From the NCBI RefSeq assembly GCF_000374025.1, contig NZ_KB893205.1, forward strand, positions 1-41,016: a DNA stretch of 41,016 nucleotides. Reading direction: 5' to 3'. A program made the position numbers and the translations under genes. The DNA comes from Spirosoma panaciterrae DSM 21099 (lineage in GTDB: Bacteria; Bacteroidota; Bacteroidia; Cytophagales; Spirosomataceae). The stretch's first letter is position 1, and every line of letters begins with the position of its first letter. The notes below the pieces were generated by a model. That model was given only the letters and a program-made list of their open reading frames with translations, was not told the DNA's origin and ran no database searches. Below are positions 24,904 to 34,302 of this stretch, one piece after another.

Positions 24904-25617
24904 ATGACTACCCATACGTACATGAATAAATTGAAAATTCTGGTTATCGAGGATGATTTGATCTGGCAGCTTAAACTCCAAATGATGCTGGAGCAACTCA
25001 ATATTGGGACAATAATGCTGGCTAGTAATCTGGCCGAAGCCCAACAGCTATTGAGTACCCAGCTACCTGATCTGGTTATTGCCGATATCGTTATGCCTGA
25101 CGGGATTGTATTTACTATCCTTACGAAAAACTATAGGCAGTTACCCGTTATTTACCAGACAGGGTATTCGCAGGAGGGGTTCTTAAAAAAAGCGCTTGCA
25201 ATGCCTAATATTGGCTTTTTAATGAAACCGTTTGAGCGATTTGCTTTACAGGCAACTATAGAAGTACTGCTGTCTAAAGTTCGTGCCAGTACAGACATGC
25301 CTTCCGACAGTATTAGTGTTATTGGTAAGCACAAACATCGAATCGATGTATCCCTGGAAGGAATTTATTGGGTCAAGGCAGAAGGAAATTATTCAATAAT
25401 CAATACGATTGACCAGAAATACGTGCTGAAACGATCATTACGTAAAGTCGGTGACGATTTAACGGTTTCTTTTATTCAGATTCATAAAAGCTATATCATA
25501 AATGTTAAGTATGTAGAGCGTATTGGGGAAGCCGAAGTTTATATAAATCGCCAGTCTATTCCCATTGGCCGTAAATACCGAAAAGTATTATTTGAAGCCA
25601 TGCGGGGTAATTATTGA
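24904..25617 (+). CDS. LytTR-family response regulator
   Basis: The 237-aa protein could also start at ATG 24922 (MNKLKILVIEDD), which fits the receiver fold better. The receiver has the acidic E-D-D triad, phosphoacceptor D61 counted from the first Met (VIADIVMPDG), Thr in YQTGYSQEG and Lys in LMKPFERF. The LytTR domain starts near 140 (HRIDVSLEGIYWVKAEGNYS) and contains FIQIHKSYIINVKYVERIG and IPIGRKYRK. It is the probable partner of the TPR kinase. A hairpin terminator follows. Repeated GTACAyGAA-like units upstream may be its own binding sites. Confidence 0.92.
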   Translation: MTTHTYMNKLKILVIEDDLIWQLKLQMMLEQLNIGTIMLASNLAEAQQLLSTQLPDLVIADIVMPDGIVFTILTKNYRQLPVIYQTGYSQEGFLKKALAMPNIGFLMKPFERFALQATIEVLLSKVRASTDMPSDSISVIGKHKHRIDVSLEGIYWVKAEGNYSIINTIDQKYVLKRSLRKVGDDLTVSFIQIHKSYIINVKYVERIGEAEVYINRQSIPIGRKYRKVLFEAMRGNY

Positions 25618-25662
25618 AAACAGGCCCATTCCTCGCTGCCGTTTCTGGCTATCTGATTTGAG

Positions 25663-25701
25663 GTCCTGAGTTCCTTACTTGTTTCGTAGGGGACTCAGGA
25701 C
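25663..25701 (+). terminator. Terminator-like hairpin after the LytTR gene
   Basis: GTCCTGAGTTCC (25663-25674) pairs with GGACTCAGGAC (25691-25701), with one bulged T and a loop of about 16 nt; TTTCG follows. It is 46 bp behind the regulator stop. Confidence 0.5.
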
Positions 25702-26283
25702 TTTCGCTTAGTTAGGGTGCTACGATTGAAAATGACAGGATCGTTTGAATACATTTCCTCTGCCAGTTTCTTGTTTTTATAAAGTTGCCGTACAGCTCTG
25801 CTACCGGAGTGCGCCTACTTATAGCGATCTTTTTTTTGAAAAAAGCGAGATATATGCATTTCGTGTACAAAAAAAGCTGATCATCACCTATACTCATATT
25901 TTGGTTGACTAAGGCATTATTGTTGTCTCTTTTGCATTCGTAAGCTGATGAGGTTTGGCCAGCCTTTATGCGCTTATCTGTAGTGTCATCGTATTCAATG
26001 GACAGATTATCAGTAGGGTAGGTTTAAGCCAGGCTATAAACCACCGGCTGGGAAGAGCGTTGAATTTCCTACTCGCTCAGTTAGTAGGATTAGAGCTATT
26101 CGTGAACAGAGCGACATCACAGCAGTGCAGATCGACGCTTCTGCTTTTTAAGTGATTTACAAAAGCAGACCTGTTGTCTCCTGCAGTTCTCTCAGAGTCT
26201 GATGACTCGTGGAATGGTATTGTCAATTCTTTTTGCCTTGTTCTCCTATAGATTCTATTCCAATACTATAAGGCTGTAGGTCG
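25702..26283. other. Intergenic region of 582 bp before the first large secreted protein
   Basis: It contains a minus-strand GTACACGAA core with an adjoining A/T run (25860-25875) and an A/T-rich self-complementary stretch (25829-25845). A 61-codon minus frame and a 66-codon plus frame cross it, but neither has protein-like character. The promoter of the gene at 26284 was not identified. Confidence 0.4.
25860..25875 (-). promoter_or_regulatory. Single GTACACGAA motif with T-run, minus strand
   Basis: The reverse strand reads TTTTTTTGTACACGAA, matching the first unit of the array at 21886-21905 across its T-run and core. It lies 409 bp before the SdrD_B protein and 243 bp after the LytTR gene. 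Confidence 0.4.
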
Positions 26284-29200
26284 ATGACGGCAGAGGAGGT
26301 TAGGATTCATTTGCTACTATTAACGTTTTGCTTCGTGAGACAAATCTATGCACTGACAGTCAGGTTGGTTTGCCCTGTATTGATCGCTATCTTTTTAGTG
26401 TTATGCAGCGGAAAAACTGCCATTGGGCAGGTGAAAGGTGTCGTTTTTCGGGACTTTGACTCCAATGGAATTCGGTCGGATACCTTACCCGTTGAAGTAG
26501 GCGTAGAAGGTGTGAGGGTATTGGCTTTTGTGGAGCAAAATACGCTACCCATTTCTACAACCACGGCGGCTGACGGAACCTTTGCATTTAGCGAGACAAG
26601 CATACCAGCCGGAAAACGAATCCGGCTCGAATTCACTAACCTCCTGACGGGCGATTATAACGGACCGTATGGTGTTGCCAGTAAAACCAGCGTACAATTT
26701 ATAACGGCTCCTTATGATCAGGCCAATTTAGGTATAAACTATCCCGCCGACTATTGCCAGCGTACCGATCTTCAGCTCGTTACACCCTGTTATGTGAATG
26801 GCAATACGCAATCGACCACCGATAGTGACGGAAATCCTGTACCTGCCGATAAACAACCAGCGAAATCGCCTGCCTTGGTCAAATTTCCCTATGAAGCAGC
26901 CGGTATTGCCAGCCCTACCAATTTTCCGCCCGTCGATCTGGCCGATGCGGGCGATGTGGGGGCTATTTGGGCATTGGCCTATCAGCGTCGGACAAAAAAG
27001 ATTTTTAGTGCTGCCGTTGTTAAACGACATACGAGTTTTGGCCCAGCAGGGCCAGGGGGCCTATACATCACCGATATAGCTTCAGGAAAGACGACCCCGT
27101 TTATGTCTGTAGGATCAATAGGAGTTGATGTCGGTGAAGACCCGCACAACGACCCATTGGCCAATCTGTTTGGCGATAAAACTCAGGCCAGTACAGACCC
27201 GGCCGCTATGACAGCCGTTGGGCGTATGAGCTTTGGGGGCATGGATGTATCGGAAGATGATAAAACACTGTATTTTATCAACCTGAAAGATCGTAAGTTA
27301 TACAGTGTAGCGATTGGCTCTCCGGCTGCTGTTCCCACTTCGGCCACCGCTCTGCAATCCTGGAATATTCCCGATCCTGGCTGCTCATTCGGAGATTTTC
27401 GGCCGTGGGCGCTCAAAATGTACCATGGAAAACTGTACGTAGGGGTAGTTTGCTCGGCCGAAACATCGCAGGAGACCAACGATTTAAAAGCGACTATTTA
27501 TCAGGTTGATCCAACAGCCACCAATGTCGTATTCAACGAGGTGTTATCGTTTCCACTCAATTTCCATCGCGGCTCGACTGATCTGACCGGAACCTGTATT
27601 CAGTACGATCACTGGTTGCCCTGGACAGACGCCTGGCCAACGCCCTGTGGTGTTGGCAATGAGCCTTATTTTGTGATGTATCCGCAACCAATACTAAGCG
27701 ATCTTGAGTTCGATGATGATGGGAGTATGCTGATTGGGTTCACGGATCGTTTCGGACAACTATCTGGCATGGCGAATCATGATCCGGCCGGAAAAGGGCA
27801 ATACAATGGCTTTACAGGCGGTGACCTGCTGAAGGCTACGAATCAGAATGGCCAGTTTGAATTAGAGCAGAATGGCCGGGCGGGCTCCCTGTCCGGAACA
27901 GGCGTTGGCAATCAGGAAGGCCCAGGGGGCGGTGAATTTTTTGGGAAAGACGACTGGTTTTTTATAAACAACATTGCCCATTCGGAAGTAACGAATGGGG
28001 CTCTGTCGCTCGTCCCCGGCCGCCGGGAAATCATTACATCGGCCTATGATCCTATGGCAAATGTTTATTTGTCGGGTGGTTTGAAAGTGTTTAATACCAG
28101 AACCGGAACTACCAACCGGGAGTTTGTTCTATACACGGTTAGCCCTGGTTCGTTTGGGAAAGCGTCGGGGCTGGGCGATAATAAAGTGCTCTGCGACCCG
28201 GCTCCGGTATCGATCGGGAATCGTCTTTGGTTCGATGATAATCGGAATGGTATTCAGGACCCCTACGAGCCCGGTATCGATGGCATTGCGCTGACGTTGC
28301 ACGATATGGAAAAAGGCGGAGAGCAGGTGGCTTCGCAGACTACCCATGATGGAGGGCAGTTTTACTTTACGAATGAGAATGTTTCGGGGGGTGTGTTGTT
28401 CAACCATGCCTATCAGATTCGGATGGATATGACTCAGCTACCGTTTTGGGATATTTCCCTGGATGGTAGTCGGCCACGGGCACCGGCTGGTGGGCGGATG
28501 GCGGCCCGAGGGGCTCGTCAGGCTGCCCCCCGCTTACCGCGCCAATATTTTCTCTCCCCAAAGGACCAGACAAACTATCCTGATTCGGACATACGGGATT
28601 CGGATGCTACTCTCGATGGCAACACGGCTACGATTACGCTTACCACTTTAGATGCTGGTCAAAACGACTTTACCTACGATTTGTCCATTCATACCTGCCC
28701 TGAACTAACCAATGAATTAGATAGTATAGAGCTTTGTTCGGGGGTGGCTATTGATTCAATTGCCAGCAGCGGGGCTTATCTAAGTCAGGCCGATTCCATA
28801 CGATTTGTTTTGTTCAGCAGTCCGCAGTCGGGTACGGCTATGTATGCCAATGCGGGCATCGATTTAGGGACGGTTAAACCAGACCCATCGACAGGGCGGG
28901 CTGTTGTCTATAATCCCGGTATTCCTACCATCAATACAAGCTCTGCAACTTCCTGGCTCTATGTGTATGCCCTTGTCTATCCCATGCCCGACAACCCTGC
29001 CTGCCGTCAGTCGGATGTAACGGTCATTTCAATAACGCCATCCATATCGGTTACAGCGTCGGCCTCTCGGCTAACCTGTACGGAAACGAGTGTACAATTA
29101 CGGGGCGGAGCTATATACGGAGATGGGGTTTCGGCACAACCTATTGAGTACACCTGGATTGGCCCTAATGGATTTACCAGTACCAGCCAGAACCCCATCG

Positions 29201-29577
29201 TGTCTGTTGCCGGAGCCTATACATTGACGGGTAACGATGCAGCGTGTTTCCGTAGCTATGTGACCACGACCATTACGGTGGTGGCCGATACGATCCCTCC
29301 CGGGTTAACAGCCCTGGGAGCTGCCCAGACCTGTGTGAATTGTCAGGCCCGGCTTGCCGCTGAAGCTGGAGGAGCTTCCTTACAGTGGACTGGGCCTGGC
29401 GGATTTACCAGTACGGAGGCTAGCCCTCTCGTCACAATACCTGGTAGTTATAGGGTTACCGCAACTGGGGCAAATGGATGTCAACGTACCCAGACCGTCG
29501 AATTCACCCCATTCAATACGCAGCCCTGTAAGCCGGTTCGTTGTTTACCCATGAAAGTCAAAGTTATCAGGCGATGA
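26284..29577 (+). CDS. Large secreted SdrD_B/propeller-like/Ig-like surface protein with Cys-Pro C-terminal tail
   Basis: The 1097-aa protein has an extended N-terminal signal region (hydrophobic about 28-43, cleavage near AIGQ). Domain order: an SdrD_B-like domain (about 50-140, VKGVVFRDFDSNGIRSD); a long propeller-like region (about 150-620) with DVSEDDKTLYFINLKDRKLY and GKLYVGVVCSAETS; a second SdrD_B (about 640-800, IGNRLWFDDNRNGIQDPYEP); then two Ig-like repeats (about 915-1075, each with a GPxGFTST core). An Arg/Ala-rich insert interrupts the second SdrD_B. It ends in C-x4-C-LP-x5-IRR, shared with two unrelated neighbours. No enzyme motif is seen; a surface or matrix adhesin is likely. 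The giant ORF at 36371 has the same propeller-SdrD_B core. Confidence 0.88.
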   Translation: MTAEEVRIHLLLLTFCFVRQIYALTVRLVCPVLIAIFLVLCSGKTAIGQVKGVVFRDFDSNGIRSDTLPVEVGVEGVRVLAFVEQNTLPISTTTAADGTFAFSETSIPAGKRIRLEFTNLLTGDYNGPYGVASKTSVQFITAPYDQANLGINYPADYCQRTDLQLVTPCYVNGNTQSTTDSDGNPVPADKQPAKSPALVKFPYEAAGIASPTNFPPVDLADAGDVGAIWALAYQRRTKKIFSAAVVKRHTSFGPAGPGGLYITDIASGKTTPFMSVGSIGVDVGEDPHNDPLANLFGDKTQASTDPAAMTAVGRMSFGGMDVSEDDKTLYFINLKDRKLYSVAIGSPAAVPTSATALQSWNIPDPGCSFGDFRPWALKMYHGKLYVGVVCSAETSQETNDLKATIYQVDPTATNVVFNEVLSFPLNFHRGSTDLTGTCIQYDHWLPWTDAWPTPCGVGNEPYFVMYPQPILSDLEFDDDGSMLIGFTDRFGQLSGMANHDPAGKGQYNGFTGGDLLKATNQNGQFELEQNGRAGSLSGTGVGNQEGPGGGEFFGKDDWFFINNIAHSEVTNGALSLVPGRREIITSAYDPMANVYLSGGLKVFNTRTGTTNREFVLYTVSPGSFGKASGLGDNKVLCDPAPVSIGNRLWFDDNRNGIQDPYEPGIDGIALTLHDMEKGGEQVASQTTHDGGQFYFTNENVSGGVLFNHAYQIRMDMTQLPFWDISLDGSRPRAPAGGRMAARGARQAAPRLPRQYFLSPKDQTNYPDSDIRDSDATLDGNTATITLTTLDAGQNDFTYDLSIHTCPELTNELDSIELCSGVAIDSIASSGAYLSQADSIRFVLFSSPQSGTAMYANAGIDLGTVKPDPSTGRAVVYNPGIPTINTSSATSWLYVYALVYPMPDNPACRQSDVTVISITPSISVTASASRLTCTETSVQLRGGAIYGDGVSAQPIEYTWIGPNGFTSTSQNPIVSVAGAYTLTGNDAACFRSYVTTTITVVADTIPPGLTALGAAQTCVNCQARLAAEAGGASLQWTGPGGFTSTEASPLVTIPGSYRVTATGANGCQRTQTVEFTPFNTQPCKPVRCLPMKVKVIRR

Positions 29578-29921
29578 TTGAGTAAGGATTCAAATGGCGG
29601 TCCAGAATCTGCTGGTTAAGTAGGGGCGTACACGGAAATAGTAACCATATTGGGCTTTCCAATGACCTTATATGTAATAATGAAAATATTAATGCTGAAT
29701 GTGTACTTAGTATGCTGTTTGTCACCTTTTAGTGTAGCTTTAAATGGGGAAGTTGGTTATTTGGCATACTATTTCTAGTGATGCGTTTATTAACGATTTT
29801 TTGTCAATTTAAGTGAATTAAGTAACCCTTATTTTAATCAATTCCAGACCATTATAAACATGATAAGGTAGCTGCCTTACTGGTGATGAACTGGACTTCT
29901 CATTCATAAAATCTCCGTAAC
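29578..29921. other. AT-rich intergenic region of 344 bp before the third LytTR gene
   Basis: A GTACACGGAA motif at 29628-29637 resembles the GTACAyGAA sites but has no second unit. No gene, terminator or clear promoter was recognised. Confidence 0.35.
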
Positions 29922-30647
29922 ATGAAAGCAAGAAAGTACATTATCATTGATGTCGTAGAGACAGACATTGCTGACCTAAAAGACAAACTGCAAAAGTTTC
30001 CATTGTTGGAATGTACCAGAGTCTGTCATACCCTTGAAGAGGCTGTTGAGGTTTTAGCCAAGGAAAGTATTGACCTGATCTTTCTGGATGCGAACCTGGG
30101 CGACGACGACGGATTGACGTTGCTCAAATGCGGTATCAACCTGCCTTCGGTCATCGTAACCAGCAAACGACCTGAAGATGCGCTGGAATGTTACAACATT
30201 GGTACGCCTGCCGATTTTCTGTTAAAGCCGTTTACGTTTGAGCGACTATTAAGAGCGATGAGCCGAACGTTCAGGCAGCAATTTGCGTCGAATAGCTTTG
30301 CCAACCTGGACTCTATCTTTCTAAAAACAGGTCGTAAAATCCAGCGGTTCAACTACCAGGCTATTGATTACATTGAATCGTATGGGATTTATTCAAAAGT
30401 CCACATGTCTGATGGTTATCAAATCGTAAACGAGCGTGTGGCCTCACTGGCTAAATTATTACCCGCACACTTTTTTATGCGGGTCCATAAGTCCTTTATC
30501 ATCAATATCAGCAAAATAACCAGTTTCGATCGGTCGGCCTTGAGCATCGGTACAACCAAAATACCGATTGGGGTTTCCTATCGACAGAAGTTGGAAGGCT
30601 TGTTAAATCTGCTGGAGGTTACCGATAGTAAATATGCTGATGAATAG
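29922..30647 (+). CDS. LytTR-family response regulator with altered acidic pocket
   Basis: The 241-aa protein begins MKARKYIIIDVVETDIADL. The receiver keeps phosphoacceptor D56 (FLDANLGDDDG), Ser/Thr in VIVTSKRPEDAL and Lys in LLKPFTFERL. The usual acidic pair after strand 1 is D10-V11 instead of D-D or E-D, so magnesium binding and phosphorylation may be changed. The LytTR domain (about 130-241) has IDYIESYGIYSKVHMSDGYQ and FFMRVHKSFIINISKITSF. No kinase is adjacent (orphan). It lies between two secreted-protein genes and may control them (inference). Confidence 0.92.
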   Translation: MKARKYIIIDVVETDIADLKDKLQKFPLLECTRVCHTLEEAVEVLAKESIDLIFLDANLGDDDGLTLLKCGINLPSVIVTSKRPEDALECYNIGTPADFLLKPFTFERLLRAMSRTFRQQFASNSFANLDSIFLKTGRKIQRFNYQAIDYIESYGIYSKVHMSDGYQIVNERVASLAKLLPAHFFMRVHKSFIINISKITSFDRSALSIGTTKIPIGVSYRQKLEGLLNLLEVTDSKYADE

Positions 30648-30682
30648 TCTACAATACCTGTCAGTGAATCAGTTATTTCATG

Positions 30683-30707
30683 GCTCTTGCTACTAGTGGC
30701 AAAGAGC
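30683..30707 (+). terminator. Weak hairpin after the third LytTR gene
   Basis: GCTCTTGC (30683-30690) and GCAAAGAGC (30699-30707) pair with one bulge around an 8-nt loop, followed by a T-rich stretch. It lies 36 bp after the stop; a terminator is plausible. Confidence 0.35.
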
Positions 30708-30770
30708 TGTATTCTACTATTTCTTCCTCACTAGCTTCAGCCTGCCAAATCAGGTTATTGGTATCGAGTA

Positions 30771-30805
30771 TAGCTACTGACTGTACGTTCTACAGCCAGT
30801 AGCTA
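30771..30805. repeat. 15-bp inverted repeat with 5-nt loop
   Basis: TAGCTACTGACTGTA (30771-30785) and TACAGCCAGTAGCTA (30791-30805) are complementary except for one pair, with loop CGTTC. There is no T run on either side. It may be an RNA stem-loop or an operator in the 336-bp gap before the gene at 30984, in which nothing else was recognised. Confidence 0.45.
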
Positions 30806-30983
30806 TAGCTATAGCCTACGCTCATGCGAAAAGCGATCAGTCGCCATTTTAATTGAATGGTGGCAACCCCTATACAGAAGGTTTTAGAGAACTGTATGAA
30901 CTCCCCGAAAAGGAGGAGAGGGAGAACCCTTGTCCACGCGTAGGAAGAGGGTCTATCTGTGTTACTTTTTTACCCGACTAAAG

Positions 30984-31814
30984 ATGACAAATCTAGTAAA
31001 TATATCCTCCCGGTTGAATCGGGGAGACGCTATGTACATGTCGTTACGGAGTATGATTATTCGTACAACCGGATTGAATCCTAAAGAGACTGACCATATG
31101 CGTGTGTTTTTTCGGCAGAATCTTACAGGCATGAACTACAGGGAGATCTACGAAGAGTTATGTACGGTTGGGAATGGTCAGGATAATATCATGGAGCACC
31201 TCGATATACTGGTTTCACCAACGCTTGGAATGAAAGAAACCCATTGGTACTCCATTATTCGATACTGCCTGTATTGTTGGAAAGAGACAGCAATAGCGAG
31301 TGTGGTCTTTGCCCCACCTACACCGTCTGGTATGAATTTACATCTGTTACACGATGTTCCATTTTTGCTCAAGCGATTTGATAATGAAGCGAAATGGGGA
31401 ATCAATCAGATGATGGCTCTTAGGATTGCTATCTGGTTAACCAAACCTATTTATCTGTCACTACAGACAAACAATCAGCCTGTAGAGACCTTCTCGCAGT
31501 ATCTCCACTATGCCCGGAAGGCTCTGTTCGATGCACTGGATGTTCATCTGGCTAGCTCCGAAAATCATCTGAAAGAAATTTTATACGAACACTATAGGCT
31601 GGAGCTACAGCTTGTAAAAGGGAGAAACCGAAAAATACTTATTCGTCTGGATAATAGTCCATTTTCATGGACCGATGTAAGCGACGCCATTTTGAACCAG
31701 AATACCCTGGCTATGTGGTCAAAATTCAACCTGCTGCTTAAAAAAGACCCAATTGTCGACCGCATTAAACGGGGAGTCGTGAACACGCCAACCGTTTCCA
31801 GTTTAATGCCGTAA
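30984..31814 (+). CDS. Unknown protein (276 aa)
   Basis: The start at ATG 30984 (MTNLVNISSRLNRGDAMYMS) is chosen; an upstream TTG at 30930 gives a less natural leader. The protein is soluble and helix-rich with no signal peptide. Notable stretches are HMRVFFRQNLTGMNYREIYE, VGNGQDNIMEHLDILVSPTL and LHYARKALFDALDVHLASSE. No family is recognised and no catalytic motif stands out. It lies between an orphan LytTR regulator and the FG-GAP protein genes, in the same direction as both. The sequence has normal amino-acid balance, so it is probably a real gene. Confidence 0.65.
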   Translation: MTNLVNISSRLNRGDAMYMSLRSMIIRTTGLNPKETDHMRVFFRQNLTGMNYREIYEELCTVGNGQDNIMEHLDILVSPTLGMKETHWYSIIRYCLYCWKETAIASVVFAPPTPSGMNLHLLHDVPFLLKRFDNEAKWGINQMMALRIAIWLTKPIYLSLQTNNQPVETFSQYLHYARKALFDALDVHLASSENHLKEILYEHYRLELQLVKGRNRKILIRLDNSPFSWTDVSDAILNQNTLAMWSKFNLLLKKDPIVDRIKRGVVNTPTVSSLMP

Positions 31815-32748
31815 GCCCATATAGGGGGCATCCAAAGACATAGCGTAGAACATGGCTGACCAGTAATTGTGGAGGACGGGAAGCAATCAAATTTTTTGCC
31901 AACGTGTCGTTTTTACTTGTCCGCTGTTGTGGAATACATAGGGCGAAAATCGCAATAAATATACGTTCGATGCCTACTTAAGAGTAATTAACGGCCTTTA
32001 ATGGGGACTCTGTTACGATGCTTTCCTGGCCGAAACAGGCAACCGCATTTTAGCTTTTAAGATTAAGGCGTATTGAGCAGTTAGCTATACTTCAACGGGC
32101 AGTAATCAGTATGAAAATGTCAATAACCAGCAAGGAGCTGGATTGAGCCTGTCCAATGAGCCAATGTGCCTCAGTTTTTGCTATTCAGGATATGTCAGGT
32201 CTTTGTACGTCAGGCCTGACTGCACTAGCAAAACAGCTTTGCCAACTATGTCAAAAGAACTCTACTTACTACTGATTCAAGGGTTGCCAGGTTTGCTGCT
32301 AACGGGTAAATATGCATTACCAAATGTGTCGGCAAATCGATATGATTCGGTTTCGCTGGTCAGATGGCTAGTTACACTTGCTAAAGAAAGCCGATCTATG
32401 GTCGGGCTAACCGATCCAATTCCGAAACGGCCCGGTTTACCAAAACCTTTGCTGTCCTATTCTGAACGATTGGCAAGAGCCAGACCGGGCAGATCGCCCG
32501 ATACCAGGCGTTTGCCAACCAAAATCAGCCAATTAATTAGGCTATATCCATTTTTAACGGGTTCATTAAAGGACTCAGTTAAAACATGACGTTTATGCTA
32601 TACCGTTAGTTGTATTTCGCTTGTCCAACGTTCAAGGTGTGGTGAATAGTCTCAGGCTACATTCGTTTAAGCCGGGAAGGTACTTTTCCTGACAGAGATG
32701 CATGTACCCTGGGGTTAATCACCAAAAAAATAATAGTAGAAAGCCGCT
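31815..32748. other. Intergenic region of 934 bp without a clear gene
   Basis: A 148-codon plus frame from a TTG at 32143 to 32589 is open, but its translation is basic, has no fold-like pattern and starts without ATG. Short protein-like pieces in different frames (for example KYTFDAYLRVING near 31958 and TGQIARYQAFANQNQPIN near 32490) suggest a decayed gene, though no family can be named. Confidence 0.35.
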
Positions 32749-34302
32749 ATGAAATGTAGTCTTGTGATAGGGTTCCTCATACTGGTGACCGCTGGCTCCG
32801 TCCAATTCTCGTATGGGCAGATCAGCTTTACCAATGCCACCGACCGGCTGCCCGACCGACCCTTCGTCGGCTTTCTGTCGAAGGCGGTGGGCGATCTGAA
32901 TGGCGATGGACTGGACGACCTGGTTCGGACCCATTCCCGAACCAAGAAGCTTTCGCTACTTACCCATACTACAGCTCACACATTCACCAGCACGACCCTA
33001 AGTACCTTAACCGTCGAGCCCATTGCCACCCTCGTCGGTGATGTCGATAAGGACCATCGCAACGATATTCTGACGGCGGGTTTCTTCGATGGGGTGACCG
33101 TACGCTACAATCAGGGCAGTGGCTTTGTGGCCGATACCGTCAAAAGTCCTAAAATCTGGATGCAGGGAGCCAATCTGGTCGATGTGGATAACGATGGCTG
33201 GCTCGACGTCTTTGGCTGCAACGATGTGGGCCTAAACCAGATCTGGAAGAACGACAAAACGGGCCGCTTCAGCCCGGTGACCAACTGGATCGACATGCGC
33301 ACAGTACCTGCTTCTGACAATTCGGGCAACTACGGCTCGGTCTGGTCCGACATCGACAACGATGGCGACCTGGATCTTTACCTGGCTAAGTGTTCCAGAT
33401 ATGCCGTAGGGCCACAAAATGCGGGCGATCCGCGCCGGATCAACCAATTGTTTATCAACCATACCTACGATCGCATCAATGGCCAGATCGTTAAAAATAC
33501 CGCCAACTTTTCGCTGGACCCTACCAACTGGTTCAGCGAAGCGGCCGCAGCTAGTAACGTGAAAATCAGCGGACAATCCTGGACGGCCGATTTTGCCGAC
33601 ATCGATAACGATGGCGATCAGGATCTACTGGTGACCAACCACGAAAGTCCAACCATGCTGCTGGAAAACGATGGTACCGGCCACTTTACCGACATTACGA
33701 CCCAGAGTGGGATAACCGGTGTGGTGGAGCCGTTGCAGGGGCTGATGCGGGATTTCGACAACGATGGGTATGTGGATGTGCTGATAACCGGCGATATGGC
33801 GGCCCAACTCTGGCGCAACAACGGCAACAAGACATTTACACTACAAACCGGAGCTTTAGGAACCATCAAGACGACTTCCTTTGCCCTGGGTGATCTGAAC
33901 CACGATGGGTTTCTGGATGTGTACGCCAGCCATTACCCCAAGGCCGATGCCGAAGATGACCTATGGCTGAATCAGCCCAATGGCAACCACTATGTAGGCA
34001 TCACCCTGCAGGGGATTCAATCGAATGCCAATGGGGTAGGAACTAAGATTGTGGTGCAGCGCTCGGATGGTGTTCAACTGGTGCGGGAGGTACGCGGAGG
34101 AGAAAGTTATGGGATCACCAACAGCTATACCCAATTGATTGGGCTAGGGGCCACGGCCAGCATCAGCCGGATTGAGGTGCAGTGGCCGTCAGGTCAGCGA
34201 AGTCGATTAGACAGCCCCGCTTCCGACCAGTTTCTGGTGCTCACCGAGCCAATCTGTACGTTGACTCATTGCGTCCCGATTCAAGCTACCGCCATTCGGT
34301 AA
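32749..34302 (+). CDS. Secreted FG-GAP/VCBS repeat protein with ASPIC_UnbV domain (CRTAC1-like), copy 1
   Basis: The 517-aa protein has a signal peptide (MKCSLVIGFLILVTAGSVQF, cleavage near SYGQ). About seven calcium-loop motifs of the DxDxDGxxD type follow: DLNGDGLDD, DVDNDGWLD, DIDNDGDLD, DIDNDGDQD, DFDNDGYVD and DLNHDGFLD, forming an integrin-like beta-propeller. The ASPIC_UnbV domain closes the fold (about 415-500, GGESYGITNSYTQLIGLG and ISRIEVQWPSGQRS). The last 15 residues are the tail C-x4-C-VPI-x4-IR. The role is probably surface binding. It is a close paralogue of the protein at 34778 but visibly richer in G+C at the third codon position. Confidence 0.9.
   Translation: MKCSLVIGFLILVTAGSVQFSYGQISFTNATDRLPDRPFVGFLSKAVGDLNGDGLDDLVRTHSRTKKLSLLTHTTAHTFTSTTLSTLTVEPIATLVGDVDKDHRNDILTAGFFDGVTVRYNQGSGFVADTVKSPKIWMQGANLVDVDNDGWLDVFGCNDVGLNQIWKNDKTGRFSPVTNWIDMRTVPASDNSGNYGSVWSDIDNDGDLDLYLAKCSRYAVGPQNAGDPRRINQLFINHTYDRINGQIVKNTANFSLDPTNWFSEAAAASNVKISGQSWTADFADIDNDGDQDLLVTNHESPTMLLENDGTGHFTDITTQSGITGVVEPLQGLMRDFDNDGYVDVLITGDMAAQLWRNNGNKTFTLQTGALGTIKTTSFALGDLNHDGFLDVYASHYPKADAEDDLWLNQPNGNHYVGITLQGIQSNANGVGTKIVVQRSDGVQLVREVRGGESYGITNSYTQLIGLGATASISRIEVQWPSGQRSRLDSPASDQFLVLTEPICTLTHCVPIQATAIR

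Noticed and set aside
25712..25897. 61-codon minus-strand frame containing the GTACACGAA motif
   Set aside because: The T/A-run of the motif itself supplies several Phe/Lys codons; no protein-like pattern.
32143..32589. 148-codon plus-strand frame
   Set aside because: TTG start, strongly basic, Ser/Pro/Arg-rich translation without a fold pattern; kept only as part of the decayed region.
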